Assembly (NCBI GenBank): GCA_002307145.1
Contig: DBTR01000069.1
Location: forward strand, 1-51,728
Source: Rhodospirillum sp. UBA1311
Lineage (GTDB): Bacteria > Pseudomonadota > Alphaproteobacteria > Rhodospirillales > Rhodospirillaceae
DNA: 51,728 nucleotides
Direction of reading: 5' to 3'
Of this stretch, positions 16,633 through 25,575 are shown in pieces. The notes below the pieces were generated by a model that ran no database searches, was not told the DNA's origin, and saw only the letters and a program-made list of their open reading frames with translations. Within the stretch, counting starts at the first letter, position 1; each line of letters starts with the position of its first letter. Both the position numbers and the translations under genes were made by a program.

Positions 16633-18279
16633 ATGTCGTTTAGGTCTGCCCGGTTCAATCGATTCGCCGATCATGCGGTCGGAGCCGTTTCCCAACTTGA
16701 TTTCCGCAAATGGCCGGCGCGGTGGAATCAGCGGCGAGTTCGGGACATTGCGGAAGCCGAAATGATGCAACTGCCGAGGCGGCCACTGCTCCCGGAGCTT
16801 GATGGTGACGTCCTCGTCGACGGCATGTTCGACAACCCGAACTACTGGTTTCGCTATAATTTCATCCGTTCCGCACTTGGTCTGCACGAGGCCCGCGAGA
16901 TTGGAGTTCTCGGTGAGTTCGCCCGAACCCGCGTCGGTCGGACCTTTCGCAATCTCGGCATTCGCAATGTCGTCGATTATCGGGCACTGAAGGTTTCGCC
17001 CGACACGCCACGGCGTGCGGACAATCTTTCGGCCAAGACGAAGGATGCTGCTGAAATCCTCGACTGGACCCTGCCTCAGGGCTTTCCGGGAAAGATGGCC
17101 TACGATGCGATTCTTAAGCGCCAGCGTCTGCCAGCAGTTTCTGTTGATGACGAAAGCTTTGCATATTGGGTGCGGGAGCTTTTCGGCTGCCTCGAACGCT
17201 CCGAACGGCTGCTTGACGCGCACGATTTCAAGTTCGTCTCGATCAGCCACCCGTTTAGCTTTCACTGGGGCAGCATCAATTGGTGCGCGCTCCAACGGCG
17301 GATTCCGGTAGTGATGCCATTTGGTGCGTTTGGCTCGATACGCGCTGCGCGATTGTCCCAACCGGATGACGTATACGCGTATTTCGATCGTCCCAATGCG
17401 CATGACGTGGCGCGTCTCGGCGTAGAGCAGCGACACAAGCTGGCCGCCATCGGTGCCGATTACATGTCGCAGCGTCTTGCAGGAAGGGCCACGGATCTTG
17501 CGTCGTTCTATGCGTTTCAACAGGCGCAGGGAGAAATCGACCGAGCGGCAATATGCAACGCATTTGGTTGGTCCCCCGGCAAACCGATCGTTGCGTTCTA
17601 TGCCTCCAACTGGTTCGATTGGCCGCACCAGCTGGGGATGTCGCAGTTCCGCGATTTCCTCGATTGGACCGAAGCGACGCTTGAGAAAGCCCTCGAGAAC
17701 ACCGACGTAAACTGGCTTCTCAAGCCCCACCCTTGCGAGGAATGGTTCGGCGGAGTGAGTCTCGCGTCGATGCTCAAGGATAGGTGCTCGTGTGGCCATG
17801 TCCGGCTGACGGACAAGGCCTGGAATAACACCGGCGTCCTCCAAAGCGTCGATGCGATCGTCACCTATCATGGAACCATCGGCGTGGAAGCCGCAGTGGT
17901 GAACAAACCGGTGCTGGTTCCGGATCACGGCAAGTACGACGATCTCGGGTTTGTCAAGGTCGCGCGGGATCGTGCCGATTACCTCGAGCTTCTTTCCGGA
18001 CGGTGGTGGGACGACGTGGATCTGAATGCCGCCCGGGCTGCCGCTGAACTGTTTAGTGGATGGTGGTTCTGCATTCCTGAGTGGCAGGGAAGCATGTTGA
18101 TGCAGGAAGATGCGCGTCAGGAAGCGCTATACCCCGGAATCATAGACTTCCGGAAGAAGTTCGGTCCGACGGTCGATCTTGAGGTCGATCATCTGCGTGA
18201 TTGGTTCCTTTCCGGGCATCCTTTCTCCCACACCTACAAGATGCTGAAAGCTTCGGAATATCGGTTGAGCAATGTCTGA
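16633..18279 (+). CDS. Capsule/surface polysaccharide glycosyltransferase-like protein, GT-B fold
   Basis: A 548-residue protein with the layout of a long capsule-type GT-B enzyme. The N-terminal half contains FVSISHPFSFHWG, then IVAFYASNWFDWPHQLG, WLLKPHPCEEWFGG (KPHP at residues 364-367) and VDAIVTYHGTIGVEAAVVNKPVLVPDHG. The last segment, in which a Thr-x-x-Gly-x-E stretch precedes a Pro-Val strand, is the donor-phosphate site of capsule synthesis and CDP-glycerol-transferase-like proteins. Start ATG 16633 is two bases after the deacetylase stop; the frame is open further upstream but that stretch is shadowed by the deacetylase gene. It overlaps the next gene by eight bases. It is a candidate sialyl- or nonulosonyltransferase by context only. 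Confidence 0.7.
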   Translation: MSFRSARFNRFADHAVGAVSQLDFRKWPARWNQRRVRDIAEAEMMQLPRRPLLPELDGDVLVDGMFDNPNYWFRYNFIRSALGLHEAREIGVLGEFARTRVGRTFRNLGIRNVVDYRALKVSPDTPRRADNLSAKTKDAAEILDWTLPQGFPGKMAYDAILKRQRLPAVSVDDESFAYWVRELFGCLERSERLLDAHDFKFVSISHPFSFHWGSINWCALQRRIPVVMPFGAFGSIRAARLSQPDDVYAYFDRPNAHDVARLGVEQRHKLAAIGADYMSQRLAGRATDLASFYAFQQAQGEIDRAAICNAFGWSPGKPIVAFYASNWFDWPHQLGMSQFRDFLDWTEATLEKALENTDVNWLLKPHPCEEWFGGVSLASMLKDRCSCGHVRLTDKAWNNTGVLQSVDAIVTYHGTIGVEAAVVNKPVLVPDHGKYDDLGFVKVARDRADYLELLSGRWWDDVDLNAARAAAELFSGWWFCIPEWQGSMLMQEDARQEALYPGIIDFRKKFGPTVDLEVDHLRDWFLSGHPFSHTYKMLKASEYRLSNV

Positions 18280-19207
18280 TCAGAACAACTTTGAAGCTGC
18301 GCGCCGCGCTTCTGGGGATAATTGCTCCCGTGACGATCTCAAGCGGCCGCTCCAGACGCGGTCAAGTCTTGCGGCCGGTCTGAGAGCCTGCGGGATTTCG
18401 AGGGGCGATGTTATCTGCGCCCATGTTTCGCTAAGTAGCCTCGGATACGTATGCGGCGCGGGCCAGACTGTCATTGCCGCATTGGGCGATGCCGTGGGTT
18501 TGGACGGTTCGATCATGATGCCGGCATTTTCGGGCGAAATGTCCGATCCGGCGACCTGGCTCCACCCTCCGGTGCCGCCAGACTGGATCGAAATTATTCG
18601 GCGGGAGACCCCCATCTACGACCCAAGACTGACCCCGACCCGGCTAATGGGGACGGTCGCCGAATTGTTCCGAACGTATCCTGGCGTTCGCCGGAGTTCC
18701 CATCCTCATTCCTCGTTTGCCGCCTGCGGCCGTTATGCGGATGTCATCGCCGGAACCCATCCTCTGGATTTTCGCTTCGGTTCCGCTTCTCCGTTGGGAA
18801 AGCTTGCAGCGCTCGACGGGAAGGTTCTGCTCCTCGGCGCAGACACGCGCCGAGGATCATTTATTTATCTTGCCCAGTATCTGTCGGGCTTAGGCGCGAG
18901 AGGGACAAAGGTGGTGCCGGTTGCCGACGGCAGCGGTGGGGTCATGTGGCGCACATGCCATGACGTGATCTACAGCAACCGTTATGTGCAGACCGGCATC
19001 GAGTTTTTGATGGCCGAAGGTGTCGCCCGGGTGTCCGCTGTCGGCGACGCGCCGACCGTCCTGATGCCCGTGCGGGAATCGCTTGCGGCATTGCTGGACT
19101 GGGGATGGAAGACTGCCGACGTGCCGCACGAAGTTCTGCGTGAGCCCGTGCCGTTGCCGGCGCGCTGGGAAGAATGGTTGCAAACGGAGAGTCTCGGAGA
19201 TGCGTGA
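18272..19207 (+). CDS. AAC(3)-family N-acetyltransferase
   Basis: A 311-residue protein of the aminoglycoside 3-N-acetyltransferase family. It shows HVSLSSLGYVCGAGQTVI in the N-terminal half, then LMGTVAELFRTYPGVRRSSHPHSSFAACG, the signature acetyl-CoA/substrate segment with HPHSS. LLLGADTRRGSFIYLAQYL follows. The family uses acetyl-CoA (or another acyl-CoA) to N-acylate an amino sugar. Between a capsule glycosyltransferase and a NeuB gene, and overlapping both (8 bases each), a role in acylating an amino group of a nonulosonate or its precursor is far more likely than antibiotic resistance. It is thus a candidate for the LegH step or for a non-acetyl N-acyl decoration. Confidence 0.82.
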   Translation: MSDQNNFEAARRASGDNCSRDDLKRPLQTRSSLAAGLRACGISRGDVICAHVSLSSLGYVCGAGQTVIAALGDAVGLDGSIMMPAFSGEMSDPATWLHPPVPPDWIEIIRRETPIYDPRLTPTRLMGTVAELFRTYPGVRRSSHPHSSFAACGRYADVIAGTHPLDFRFGSASPLGKLAALDGKVLLLGADTRRGSFIYLAQYLSGLGARGTKVVPVADGSGGVMWRTCHDVIYSNRYVQTGIEFLMAEGVARVSAVGDAPTVLMPVRESLAALLDWGWKTADVPHEVLREPVPLPARWEEWLQTESLGDA

Positions 19208-20240
19208 ATTCTCGATTGCTGGACGCAATATCGGTCCGGATCATCCGCCGCTGGTTCTGGTGGAGGTGGGGATCAATCACGAGGGTAGCGTGGACAAGGC
19301 GTTGCAGCTCGTCGACGCCGCCGTCGCTGCGGGCGCCGAGGTGGTGAAGTTCCAGTGCCACATCACCGACAAGGAGATGGTGCCCACCGACATGACGCCC
19401 GGTGAGATCTCCACGGAGAAACTCTGGGACATTATCAAGCGGTGCGAGCTGACCGCCGACGAGGAACGCCGCGCCCAGGCCTATTGCGCGGAAAAGGGCG
19501 TGCTCTATCTTTCGACACCGTTCAGTCGCGAAGCGGCAGATCGGCTGAACGACATGGGCGTGCCCGCGTTCAAGATCGGCTCGGGCGAGTGCAACAACCT
19601 GCCGCTTCTCGATCACATCGCCGGATTTGGCAAGCCGATGATCCTGTCCACCGGGATGAACGACCTCGCCTCGGTGAAGCGGTCGGTTGCGGTGCTGGAC
19701 GGTCGGGTGCCCTACGCCCTGATGCATTGCACCTCGATGTACCCGACACCCTACGATAAGGTCCGCCTTGGCGCGGTGTCGGAACTTGCGCGTGAATTCG
19801 GCGTGCCGGTGGGACTTTCGGACCATTCCATGGGAATCTGGACCTGCCTCGGCGCGGTCGCCCTCGGCGCCAGCATCCTCGAAAAGCACTTCACGATTTC
19901 GCGGTCGTGGCCGGGCCCGGATACCGGGATCTCGATCGAGCCCAACGAACTCAAGGACATGATCGACGGCTCGCGGGCCATCTGGCAGGCGCGTGGCGGC
20001 GTGAAGACGATTCTTGCCGAGGAACAGCCGGTGATCGAGTTCGCCTACGCCACACTGGTGTCGATTGCGCCGATCCGTGCAGGGGAAGCCCTGAGCCGCG
20101 AGAACGTCTGGGTCAAGCGACCGGGGACCGGGCCGATCCTGGCCGAGCGTTTCCCTGAGGTTTTGGGCAAGCGCGCAACCCGCGACATTCCCGCCGAAGT
20201 GCACATCGCGCCTGAGGATATCGACGGCTTTGTCCTCTGA
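19200..20240 (+). CDS. neuB: N-acetylneuraminate/legionaminate synthase (NeuB/LegI type)
   Basis: Condenses phosphoenolpyruvate with an N-acetylated hexosamine-type sugar to form a nonulosonic acid. The 346-residue protein has the classical NeuB motifs: EVGINHEG (22-29), STPFSR (105-110), FKIGSGE (124-130) with the catalytic Glu, GLSDHS (205-210), EKHFTI (228-233) and SIEPNEL. A SAF domain at about 285-346 begins YATLVSIAPI and holds VKRPGTGP. The intact SGE and KRPGTG sets separate it from PseI (SFE, 4831) and from the cupin-fused homologue (25576). With legG, ptmE and legB just downstream, legionaminic acid or an isomer is the likely product. Start ATG 19200 overlaps the previous stop by eight bases. 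Confidence 0.9.
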   Translation: MREFSIAGRNIGPDHPPLVLVEVGINHEGSVDKALQLVDAAVAAGAEVVKFQCHITDKEMVPTDMTPGEISTEKLWDIIKRCELTADEERRAQAYCAEKGVLYLSTPFSREAADRLNDMGVPAFKIGSGECNNLPLLDHIAGFGKPMILSTGMNDLASVKRSVAVLDGRVPYALMHCTSMYPTPYDKVRLGAVSELAREFGVPVGLSDHSMGIWTCLGAVALGASILEKHFTISRSWPGPDTGISIEPNELKDMIDGSRAIWQARGGVKTILAEEQPVIEFAYATLVSIAPIRAGEALSRENVWVKRPGTGPILAERFPEVLGKRATRDIPAEVHIAPEDIDGFVL

Positions 20241-21108
20241 TACGGTCTTCGTCACCGGCGCGACGGGGTTCCTCGGCCGGCGTGTCGTAGCAGCCTTGCG
20301 GGGGCGCGGGTGGGGGGTCGTCGGGGTTTCCCGTTCGGCGATATCCGGGCTCCGCGAGGTCGGCGACTACGGTGATCTCGTTGCGCCGCCGGGTGGAGCG
20401 GTTCTGGTGCATCTGGCCGAAACCCGAAACATCGGCGCGGCCGAGGCGGCGGGCGAGGCCCATGTCATAGCAACGACTGGCGCGCTTCGGCGGCTGCTTG
20501 ACCAACCATGGCGGCATGTGGTGTACGCATCGTCGGCGGCGGTCTACGGCGATCGCGTCGTGGCACCCCGCCGCACCGACGAAAAGGTCGAACCCGACGG
20601 AATTTACGGACGCGCCAAACTAGTATGCGAGGACATGATTCTGCGGAAGGGCGGGACCGTGCTCCGCCTCGCCAACCTCTTCGGTACCGGCATGGCGACC
20701 AACAACGTGCTCGGCGACGTGCTGAACCAGATCGACCACGGCCACGAACCTCTGACCTTGCGCGATCTGGCCCCAGTGCGCGACTTCCTCTGGGTCGACG
20801 ACGCGGCGCTTGCTTTCGTTGCGGCGGCAGAGCGGTGGCCGGGCGGCGTGCTCAACGTCGGTTCGGGTCGCGGCACGTCGGTCGCGGCGCTGGCGCGGGC
20901 GGTTCTCGCGAGGGTCGGAACCCCGGAACGCCGGCTTTTCGCCAGCGCGCCCGGCGGGCGGGCCTCGGCTCTGGTCCTCGATATCGCCGATACGGAGCGG
21001 CTTCTCGGCTGGCGTCCCACGACCTCCCTCGAAGCGGGCCTGGAAATCCTGTTGCGCGAGCGCTCGATCTCTCCCATACCCACCACAACCGATTCTCGCG
21101 AGCGTTAA
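20230..21108 (+). CDS. NAD-dependent epimerase/dehydratase (extended SDR)
   Basis: A 292-residue extended SDR: TVFVTGATGFLGRRVV gives the GxxGxxG NAD(P) loop, YASSAAVYGD the catalytic Ser/Thr, and IYGRAKLVCEDM the Tyr-xxx-Lys pair. A C-terminal GTGMATNNVL...DFLWVDDAALA sugar-binding part follows. The only usable start is TTG 20230, which overlaps the neuB stop by 11 bases. The family covers 4-epimerases, 4,6-dehydratases and 4-ketoreductases acting on nucleotide sugars. At 292 residues it is shorter than most UDP-sugar dehydratases, which makes a 4-reductase or epimerase role somewhat likelier. It lies between neuB and legG, so a step in the second nonulosonate pathway is a reasonable inference. 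Confidence 0.8.
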   Translation: MSSDTVFVTGATGFLGRRVVAALRGRGWGVVGVSRSAISGLREVGDYGDLVAPPGGAVLVHLAETRNIGAAEAAGEAHVIATTGALRRLLDQPWRHVVYASSAAVYGDRVVAPRRTDEKVEPDGIYGRAKLVCEDMILRKGGTVLRLANLFGTGMATNNVLGDVLNQIDHGHEPLTLRDLAPVRDFLWVDDAALAFVAAAERWPGGVLNVGSGRGTSVAALARAVLARVGTPERRLFASAPGGRASALVLDIADTERLLGWRPTTSLEAGLEILLRERSISPIPTTTDSRER

Positions 21109-21117
21109 GGGCAGGTC

Positions 21118-22338
21118 ATGAGCAAAAGAACCGTCGCCGTCTTTACCGGTAACCGCGCCGAGTATGGATTGCAGTTCCCGATTCTCCGCGCGATCGACGC
21201 GCACCCCGACCTGGACTACCGGCTTCTGGTTTCCGGCGCGCACCTCGATCCGAACTTCGGAAATACCCTGTCCGAAATCGAAGCCGACGGTTTTTCCGTC
21301 GCGGCGGAGGTCAAGATCGACATGCCCGCGGATTCGCTCTATGCAACTGCGCAGGCAATCGGCTCCGGCGTGCTGTCGATCTCCCAGGCCCTGGCGCGGA
21401 TCAAGCCCGACATGCTGGTGGTCTACGCCGACCGTTTCGAAGGATTCGCGGCGGTGATCGCCGGAACCCAGATGAACGTGCCGACCGCGCATATCGAAGG
21501 CGGCGATTTGACGGAAGGCGGTGCGTTGGACGATTCGGTGCGCCACGCGATGTCGAAGTTGGCGCACCTGCATTTCACCACCAACCAGCAGGCGTCCAAC
21601 CGCATCCTTGCGATGGGCGAGGAGCCGTGGCGCGTCCACACCGTAGGCTTCCCCGCCATCGACCTGATCCAGGACGGCAAGTTCGCGAGCCCGGCGGAAA
21701 TCGTCGACCGCCTCAAACTCGATCTGTCGCGGCCGGTGGTGTTGTTCACCCAGCATTCGGTCACCACCGAATTCGATCAGGCGGTGGCCCAGCTCGAACC
21801 CTCCCTCGCCGCGCTCGAGCGCCTGGCGGAGGAAGGCGTGCAGGTGATCGCCACCTACCCCAACAACGACGCGGGCGGGCGGCAGATCATCGCGCGACTG
21901 GAAGAGTGGGCCGCCACCGCACCGGCGGGCATCCAGGTTCATCGCTCGCTTGGCCGCTACCTGTACCACGGCGTTCTCGCCCTTGCGCGCGACCATGGGA
22001 TGCGCGTCGCCTGCGTCGGCAACTCGTCGTCCGGGATCAAGGAAACCCCGGCGTTCGGGTGTCCGACGGTCAACATCGGCAGCCGCCAGAAGGGGCGCCT
22101 TCGCGGAGCGAACGTCCTCGATGCGGACTACGACGCCGCGGCGATCGTCGATACCGTTCGCAAGTGCTTGCACGACAAAGATTTTCGTCACACCGCGCAC
22201 ACCACCGCCAATCCCTATTGGGAAGGCGACGCCGGAATCAAGATCGCGAAGGTCCTCGCGGAGGTGCCCCTGGATCAAGTTCTGCTCCGCAAGGGAATGA
22301 CCCTGCGCGGCGAAGAGAAGGACGGCTGGTACCGATGA
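21118..22338 (+). CDS. legG: NDP-N-acetylhexosamine 2-epimerase, hydrolysing (LegG/NeuC family)
   Basis: Removes the nucleotide from an NDP-sugar while inverting C2. NeuC makes ManNAc from UDP-GlcNAc; LegG makes 2,4-diacetamido-2,4,6-trideoxymannose. The 406-residue protein has the GT-B-fold epimerase motifs: VFTGNRAEYGLQFP at the N-terminus, DRFEGFAAVIAG, HIEGGDLTEGGALDDSVRHA, TQHSVTTEFDQ, and GNSSSGIKETPAFGCPTVNIGSRQ followed by GR in the C-terminal half. Position directly before ptmE (4-base overlap) and legB favours LegG over NeuC. It is 10-30 residues longer than usual because of a C-terminal tail (MTLRGEEKDGWYR). ATG 21118 follows an AAGGGCAGG ribosome site. Confidence 0.88.
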   Translation: MSKRTVAVFTGNRAEYGLQFPILRAIDAHPDLDYRLLVSGAHLDPNFGNTLSEIEADGFSVAAEVKIDMPADSLYATAQAIGSGVLSISQALARIKPDMLVVYADRFEGFAAVIAGTQMNVPTAHIEGGDLTEGGALDDSVRHAMSKLAHLHFTTNQQASNRILAMGEEPWRVHTVGFPAIDLIQDGKFASPAEIVDRLKLDLSRPVVLFTQHSVTTEFDQAVAQLEPSLAALERLAEEGVQVIATYPNNDAGGRQIIARLEEWAATAPAGIQVHRSLGRYLYHGVLALARDHGMRVACVGNSSSGIKETPAFGCPTVNIGSRQKGRLRGANVLDADYDAAAIVDTVRKCLHDKDFRHTAHTTANPYWEGDAGIKIAKVLAEVPLDQVLLRKGMTLRGEEKDGWYR

Positions 22339-23393
22339 CCGAACCGGTTCTCTCTTCTGAGCAGACGATCCGCGATGCGATCTCGATCATCGAGCGCACC
22401 CGGCGCTTCATCGCCGCGGTGGTCAACGCGGAAGGCAAGCTCGTGGGCGTGATCTCCGACGGCGACGTGCGCCGCGCTCTGCTCGCCGGTCACGCCATCG
22501 ACCATTCGGTTTCCGTGGCGATGACCGCCAAGCCGATCCTGGGCTACGAAACCGAGACCGTCGAAGGCTTGATGCACCGCATGGCGAGCCTGGGCGTCGC
22601 GGCGTTGCCGGTGGTCGACGCCGACGGACGGTTCGTCCGCATCGCACAGATCAACGACGAAACCCCGGGAGAAAGCGTCGCCAGCCGTGCCGACCAGTTC
22701 TGGGGCGCGGTGGTGATGGCGGGCGGCGAGGGCCGACGGTTGCGCCCGCTGACCACCGACATGCCCAAGCCGATGCTTCCGATCGGTGGAGCGCCGCTGC
22801 TCGAACGCCAGATTCGCGGCATGGTCTCGCGCGGGCTCAAGCGGATCTTCATTTCGACCAATTACCTCGGCCATGTGATCGAGGCCCACTTCGGAGACGG
22901 CCGAGAGTTCGGCGCCGAGATCGAGTATCTGCGCGAGAAGGAAAAGCGCGGGACCGCAGGTGCGTTGGCGCTTCTTCCCGAACCCCCGAAGGGCCCGCTG
23001 CTGGTGATCAACGGCGACGTTCTGACCACTTCGGATTACGGTCGAATGCTAGACTACCATGCCGAGCATGGCGGCTATCTGACCGTGGCTGCGATCGAAT
23101 ACCGGGTCGAAATCCCCTTCGGCGTGATCCACACCACTGGTGTGCGCGCGACCGGTCTCGAAGAAAAACCTTCGCAGCGTTACCTGTGCAATGCCGGGAT
23201 GTACGTGCTGTCGCCCGAGGCGCTGGACTTGGTTCCCGCCGAAGGATTCTTCAATATGACCGACGTGATCGAAGCCGCGATCGCTGCCGGTCGTCCGGTT
23301 TCGGTATTCCCGATTCATGAATACTGGACCGACATCGGCAGTCCGAGTGATCTCGCAACGGCGCAGCGGGTATTTCAAGGGGAAGTTCTATGA
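22335..23393 (+). CDS. ptmE: CBS-domain sugar-1-phosphate nucleotidyltransferase (PtmE-like)
   Basis: A 352-residue protein with two parts. Residues about 1-115 are a pair of CBS motifs (AAVVNAEGKLVGVISDGDVRRALL and GVAALPVVDADGRFVRI). Residues about 122-350 are a nucleotidyltransferase with VVMAGGEGRRLRPLTTDMPKPMLPIGG, VINGDVLT and YWTDIGSPSDLATA. This architecture is that of Campylobacter PtmE, the glucosamine-1-phosphate guanylyltransferase that opens the GDP-linked legionaminate pathway (family knowledge). Four-base overlaps (ATGA) with legG upstream and legB downstream make a tight three-gene module. If the homology holds, the second nonulosonate route here uses GDP- rather than UDP-linked sugars. 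The CBS pair could sense adenine nucleotides. Substrate choice is not proven by the sequence. Confidence 0.86.
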   Translation: MTEPVLSSEQTIRDAISIIERTRRFIAAVVNAEGKLVGVISDGDVRRALLAGHAIDHSVSVAMTAKPILGYETETVEGLMHRMASLGVAALPVVDADGRFVRIAQINDETPGESVASRADQFWGAVVMAGGEGRRLRPLTTDMPKPMLPIGGAPLLERQIRGMVSRGLKRIFISTNYLGHVIEAHFGDGREFGAEIEYLREKEKRGTAGALALLPEPPKGPLLVINGDVLTTSDYGRMLDYHAEHGGYLTVAAIEYRVEIPFGVIHTTGVRATGLEEKPSQRYLCNAGMYVLSPEALDLVPAEGFFNMTDVIEAAIAAGRPVSVFPIHEYWTDIGSPSDLATAQRVFQGEVL

Positions 23394-24391
23394 CCGAAAA
23401 CCTTCAGGGAAAGAAGGTCCTCGTCACCGGTGCGGATGGCTTCATCGGCAGCCATCTGGTCGAGTTGCTGGTGGCACGCGGTGCGAACGTGCGCGCGCTG
23501 GTCTACTACAATTCCTGGAATAGCCGAGGCTGGCTGGCGGATGCCGATCCGGCAGCGCTGCGCGACGTGGAACTTCTTCCGGGTGACATCCGCGACGCCG
23601 AGCGCATCCGCAAGGCGGTTGCCGGATGCTCCTACGTTTTTCACCTGTCGAGCCTGATCGGGATTCCATACTCCTACGTCGCGCCGCGTTCGTACGTGGA
23701 CACCAACGTCACCGGCGCGCTCAACGTGCTCGAAGCCTGCCGCGCCTCCGACAATCTGGTGCGGTTGGTCCACACCTCGACCTCCGAGGTCTACGGTACG
23801 GCGCAGACGGTGCCGATTTCGGAATCTCATCCGCTGGTCGGCCAATCGCCGTATTCGGCGAGCAAGATCGGTGCGGACAAGATGGCCGAGAGCTATCATC
23901 TCTCGTTCGGCTTGCCGGTGGTCACGGCCCGTCCGTTCAACACCTTCGGTCCGCGCCAGACCGCGCGTGCGGTGATTCCGACGATCGCCAGTCAGCTGCT
24001 GTCTGGGGTCGAAGCGCTCAAGCTTGGCGCGATGACCCCGACCCGCGACTTCAACTTCGTCCGCGACACCGCGTCGGGCATGATCGCATTGGCGCTCTGC
24101 GCTGCGGCTGAGGGCGAGGTCGTCAACATCGGCACAGGCGAGGAATGGTCGATCGAGACCACCGCGCGGATGCTGATGGAGATCACCGGGCGCGAGGTGC
24201 CGGTTCTCTGCGACGAGCAGCGCATCCGACCCGCCAACAGCGAGGTTAATCGCCTGCTCGCCGATAATGGCAAGATCAAGGCCCTTACGGGATGGGCGCC
24301 GCAGACTCTGTTCCGCGAGGGTTTGGCCGAGACGGCGAAATGGATCGAACGCAATCTGCGGTTCTTCCACCCCGAGGGTTATTCGTTGTAG
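23390..24391 (+). CDS. legB: NDP-sugar 4,6-dehydratase (LegB-like)
   Basis: A 333-residue extended SDR: VLVTGADGFIGSH (11-22), HTSTSEVYGTA with Thr131-Ser132-Glu133, Tyr155-xxx-Lys159 in YSASKIGADK, ARPFNTFGPRQ and RDFNFVRD. The Thr-Ser-Glu followed by Tyr-xxx-Lys is the retaining 4,6-dehydratase active site. Together with ptmE in front, it points to LegB, which turns GDP-GlcNAc into the 4-keto-6-deoxy sugar. It starts inside the ptmE stop (4-base overlap). The next step would need a 4-aminotransferase (LegC). None follows, the only sugar aminotransferase in the window being pseC at 2114. Confidence 0.88.
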   Translation: MTENLQGKKVLVTGADGFIGSHLVELLVARGANVRALVYYNSWNSRGWLADADPAALRDVELLPGDIRDAERIRKAVAGCSYVFHLSSLIGIPYSYVAPRSYVDTNVTGALNVLEACRASDNLVRLVHTSTSEVYGTAQTVPISESHPLVGQSPYSASKIGADKMAESYHLSFGLPVVTARPFNTFGPRQTARAVIPTIASQLLSGVEALKLGAMTPTRDFNFVRDTASGMIALALCAAAEGEVVNIGTGEEWSIETTARMLMEITGREVPVLCDEQRIRPANSEVNRLLADNGKIKALTGWAPQTLFREGLAETAKWIERNLRFFHPEGYSL

Positions 24392-24450
24392 ATCATTCAC
24401 CACTTCCGGTTCGGCGCGAAGCCGGACTCACTGGAAAAGAGGCTCGTCTG

Positions 24451-25542
24451 ATGATGAAGGTCAAGGTTCTCGGCGCCGGGTCGATCGGCAACCATTTGTC
24501 CAACGCGTCGCGCGCGATGGGTTGGGACGTGGATCTCTGCGACGTTGATCCCGCCGCGCTCGCGCGCACGCGCAACGAGATCTATCCCGGCCGCTACGGC
24601 AAGTGGGACGAGGGCATCCGCCTGTTCGAGGTCAAGGATGCGCCCAAGGGCGGCTACGACCTGATCTTCATCGGCACTCCGCCCGATTGGCACGTTCCGC
24701 TCGCGCTCGAAGCGGTGGCGGAAAAGCCGAAGGCGATCCTCGTCGAGAAGCCGTTCTGCACCCCCGACCTCAAGGACGCGCAGAAGCTGTTCGCCGCAGC
24801 GAAGGCCGCGGGCGTCGCGGTGTTCACCGGCTACGATCACGTCGTCGGCAAGGCCGCCGACAAGATGGTCGAAATCGCCACCTCCGGCAGCCTCGGAGCG
24901 ATCGAAACCCTCGACGTCGAGTTCCGCGAGTTCTGGGGCGGAATCTTCGCCGCGCATCCGTGGCTTTCCGGTCCGGGCGACACCTACCTCGGCTACTGGA
25001 AGCGCGGCGGCGGCGCATCGGGCGAGCATTCGCATGCGGCCAACCTCTGGCAGCACTTCGCCCACGCCATCGGCGCGGGTCGCGTCGTGGAGGTCCAGGC
25101 TGCGCTCGACTTCGTCAGCGGCGGCAAGGTCGAATACGACAAGCTCTGCCTGCTCAATCTCAAGACCGAGTCCGGTTTCGTCGGACGCGTCGTGCAGGAC
25201 GTGGTGACCAACCCGCCGTGCAAATGGTCGCGGATTCAGGGCGCGAACGGTTATGCCGAATGGCAGTGCGGCTTCAAGCCGGGCGTGGACGCGGTGTTCG
25301 AGGGTGGCGCCAAGGGTCAGACCGCCGAGCACCTGTTCCCGAAGACCCGTCCCGACGACTTCATCCAGGAGCTCAAGCATATCGAGGCGGTGCTGGCGGC
25401 GGATCCGGCGCAATCCGGCATTTCCATCGCCCGCGGGTTGGACACCATGCTGGTGGTGGCCGCTGCGCACAAGTCGGCGCGCGAGGGCCGTACCGTCCGC
25501 ATCGACTATACCGCGGGCTATACCGAAGCCGCGCTGATCTGA
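24451..25542 (+). CDS. Gfo/Idh/MocA-family oxidoreductase
   Basis: A 363-residue NAD(P)-dependent oxidoreductase. The N-terminal Rossmann domain begins KVKVLGAGSIGNHLSNASRAMG, followed by DLIFIGTPPDWHVPLALEA and the family's central ILVEKPFC, in which EKP is the hallmark (the Lys is catalytic). The C-terminal half is the alpha/beta substrate domain. It starts at tandem ATGs 24451/24454 with AAAGAGG upstream, 59 bases after legB, and is followed by the NeuB-cupin gene after 33 bases. The enzyme could oxidise a hydroxyl of a sugar nucleotide or of a nonulosonate to allow epimerisation or amination. The exact substrate is unknown; the link to NeuB-cupin is by position. Confidence 0.82.
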   Translation: MMKVKVLGAGSIGNHLSNASRAMGWDVDLCDVDPAALARTRNEIYPGRYGKWDEGIRLFEVKDAPKGGYDLIFIGTPPDWHVPLALEAVAEKPKAILVEKPFCTPDLKDAQKLFAAAKAAGVAVFTGYDHVVGKAADKMVEIATSGSLGAIETLDVEFREFWGGIFAAHPWLSGPGDTYLGYWKRGGGASGEHSHAANLWQHFAHAIGAGRVVEVQAALDFVSGGKVEYDKLCLLNLKTESGFVGRVVQDVVTNPPCKWSRIQGANGYAEWQCGFKPGVDAVFEGGAKGQTAEHLFPKTRPDDFIQELKHIEAVLAADPAQSGISIARGLDTMLVVAAAHKSAREGRTVRIDYTAGYTEAALI

Positions 25543-25575
25543 GCCTTCTGCAAGCAACCGAGCAGGTAAACCGAC

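Noticed and set aside
18272..19207. Reading the AAC(3)-like gene as antibiotic resistance
   Set aside because: It overlaps biosynthetic genes on both sides and lies in the middle of a sugar pathway; no mobile element or resistance context.
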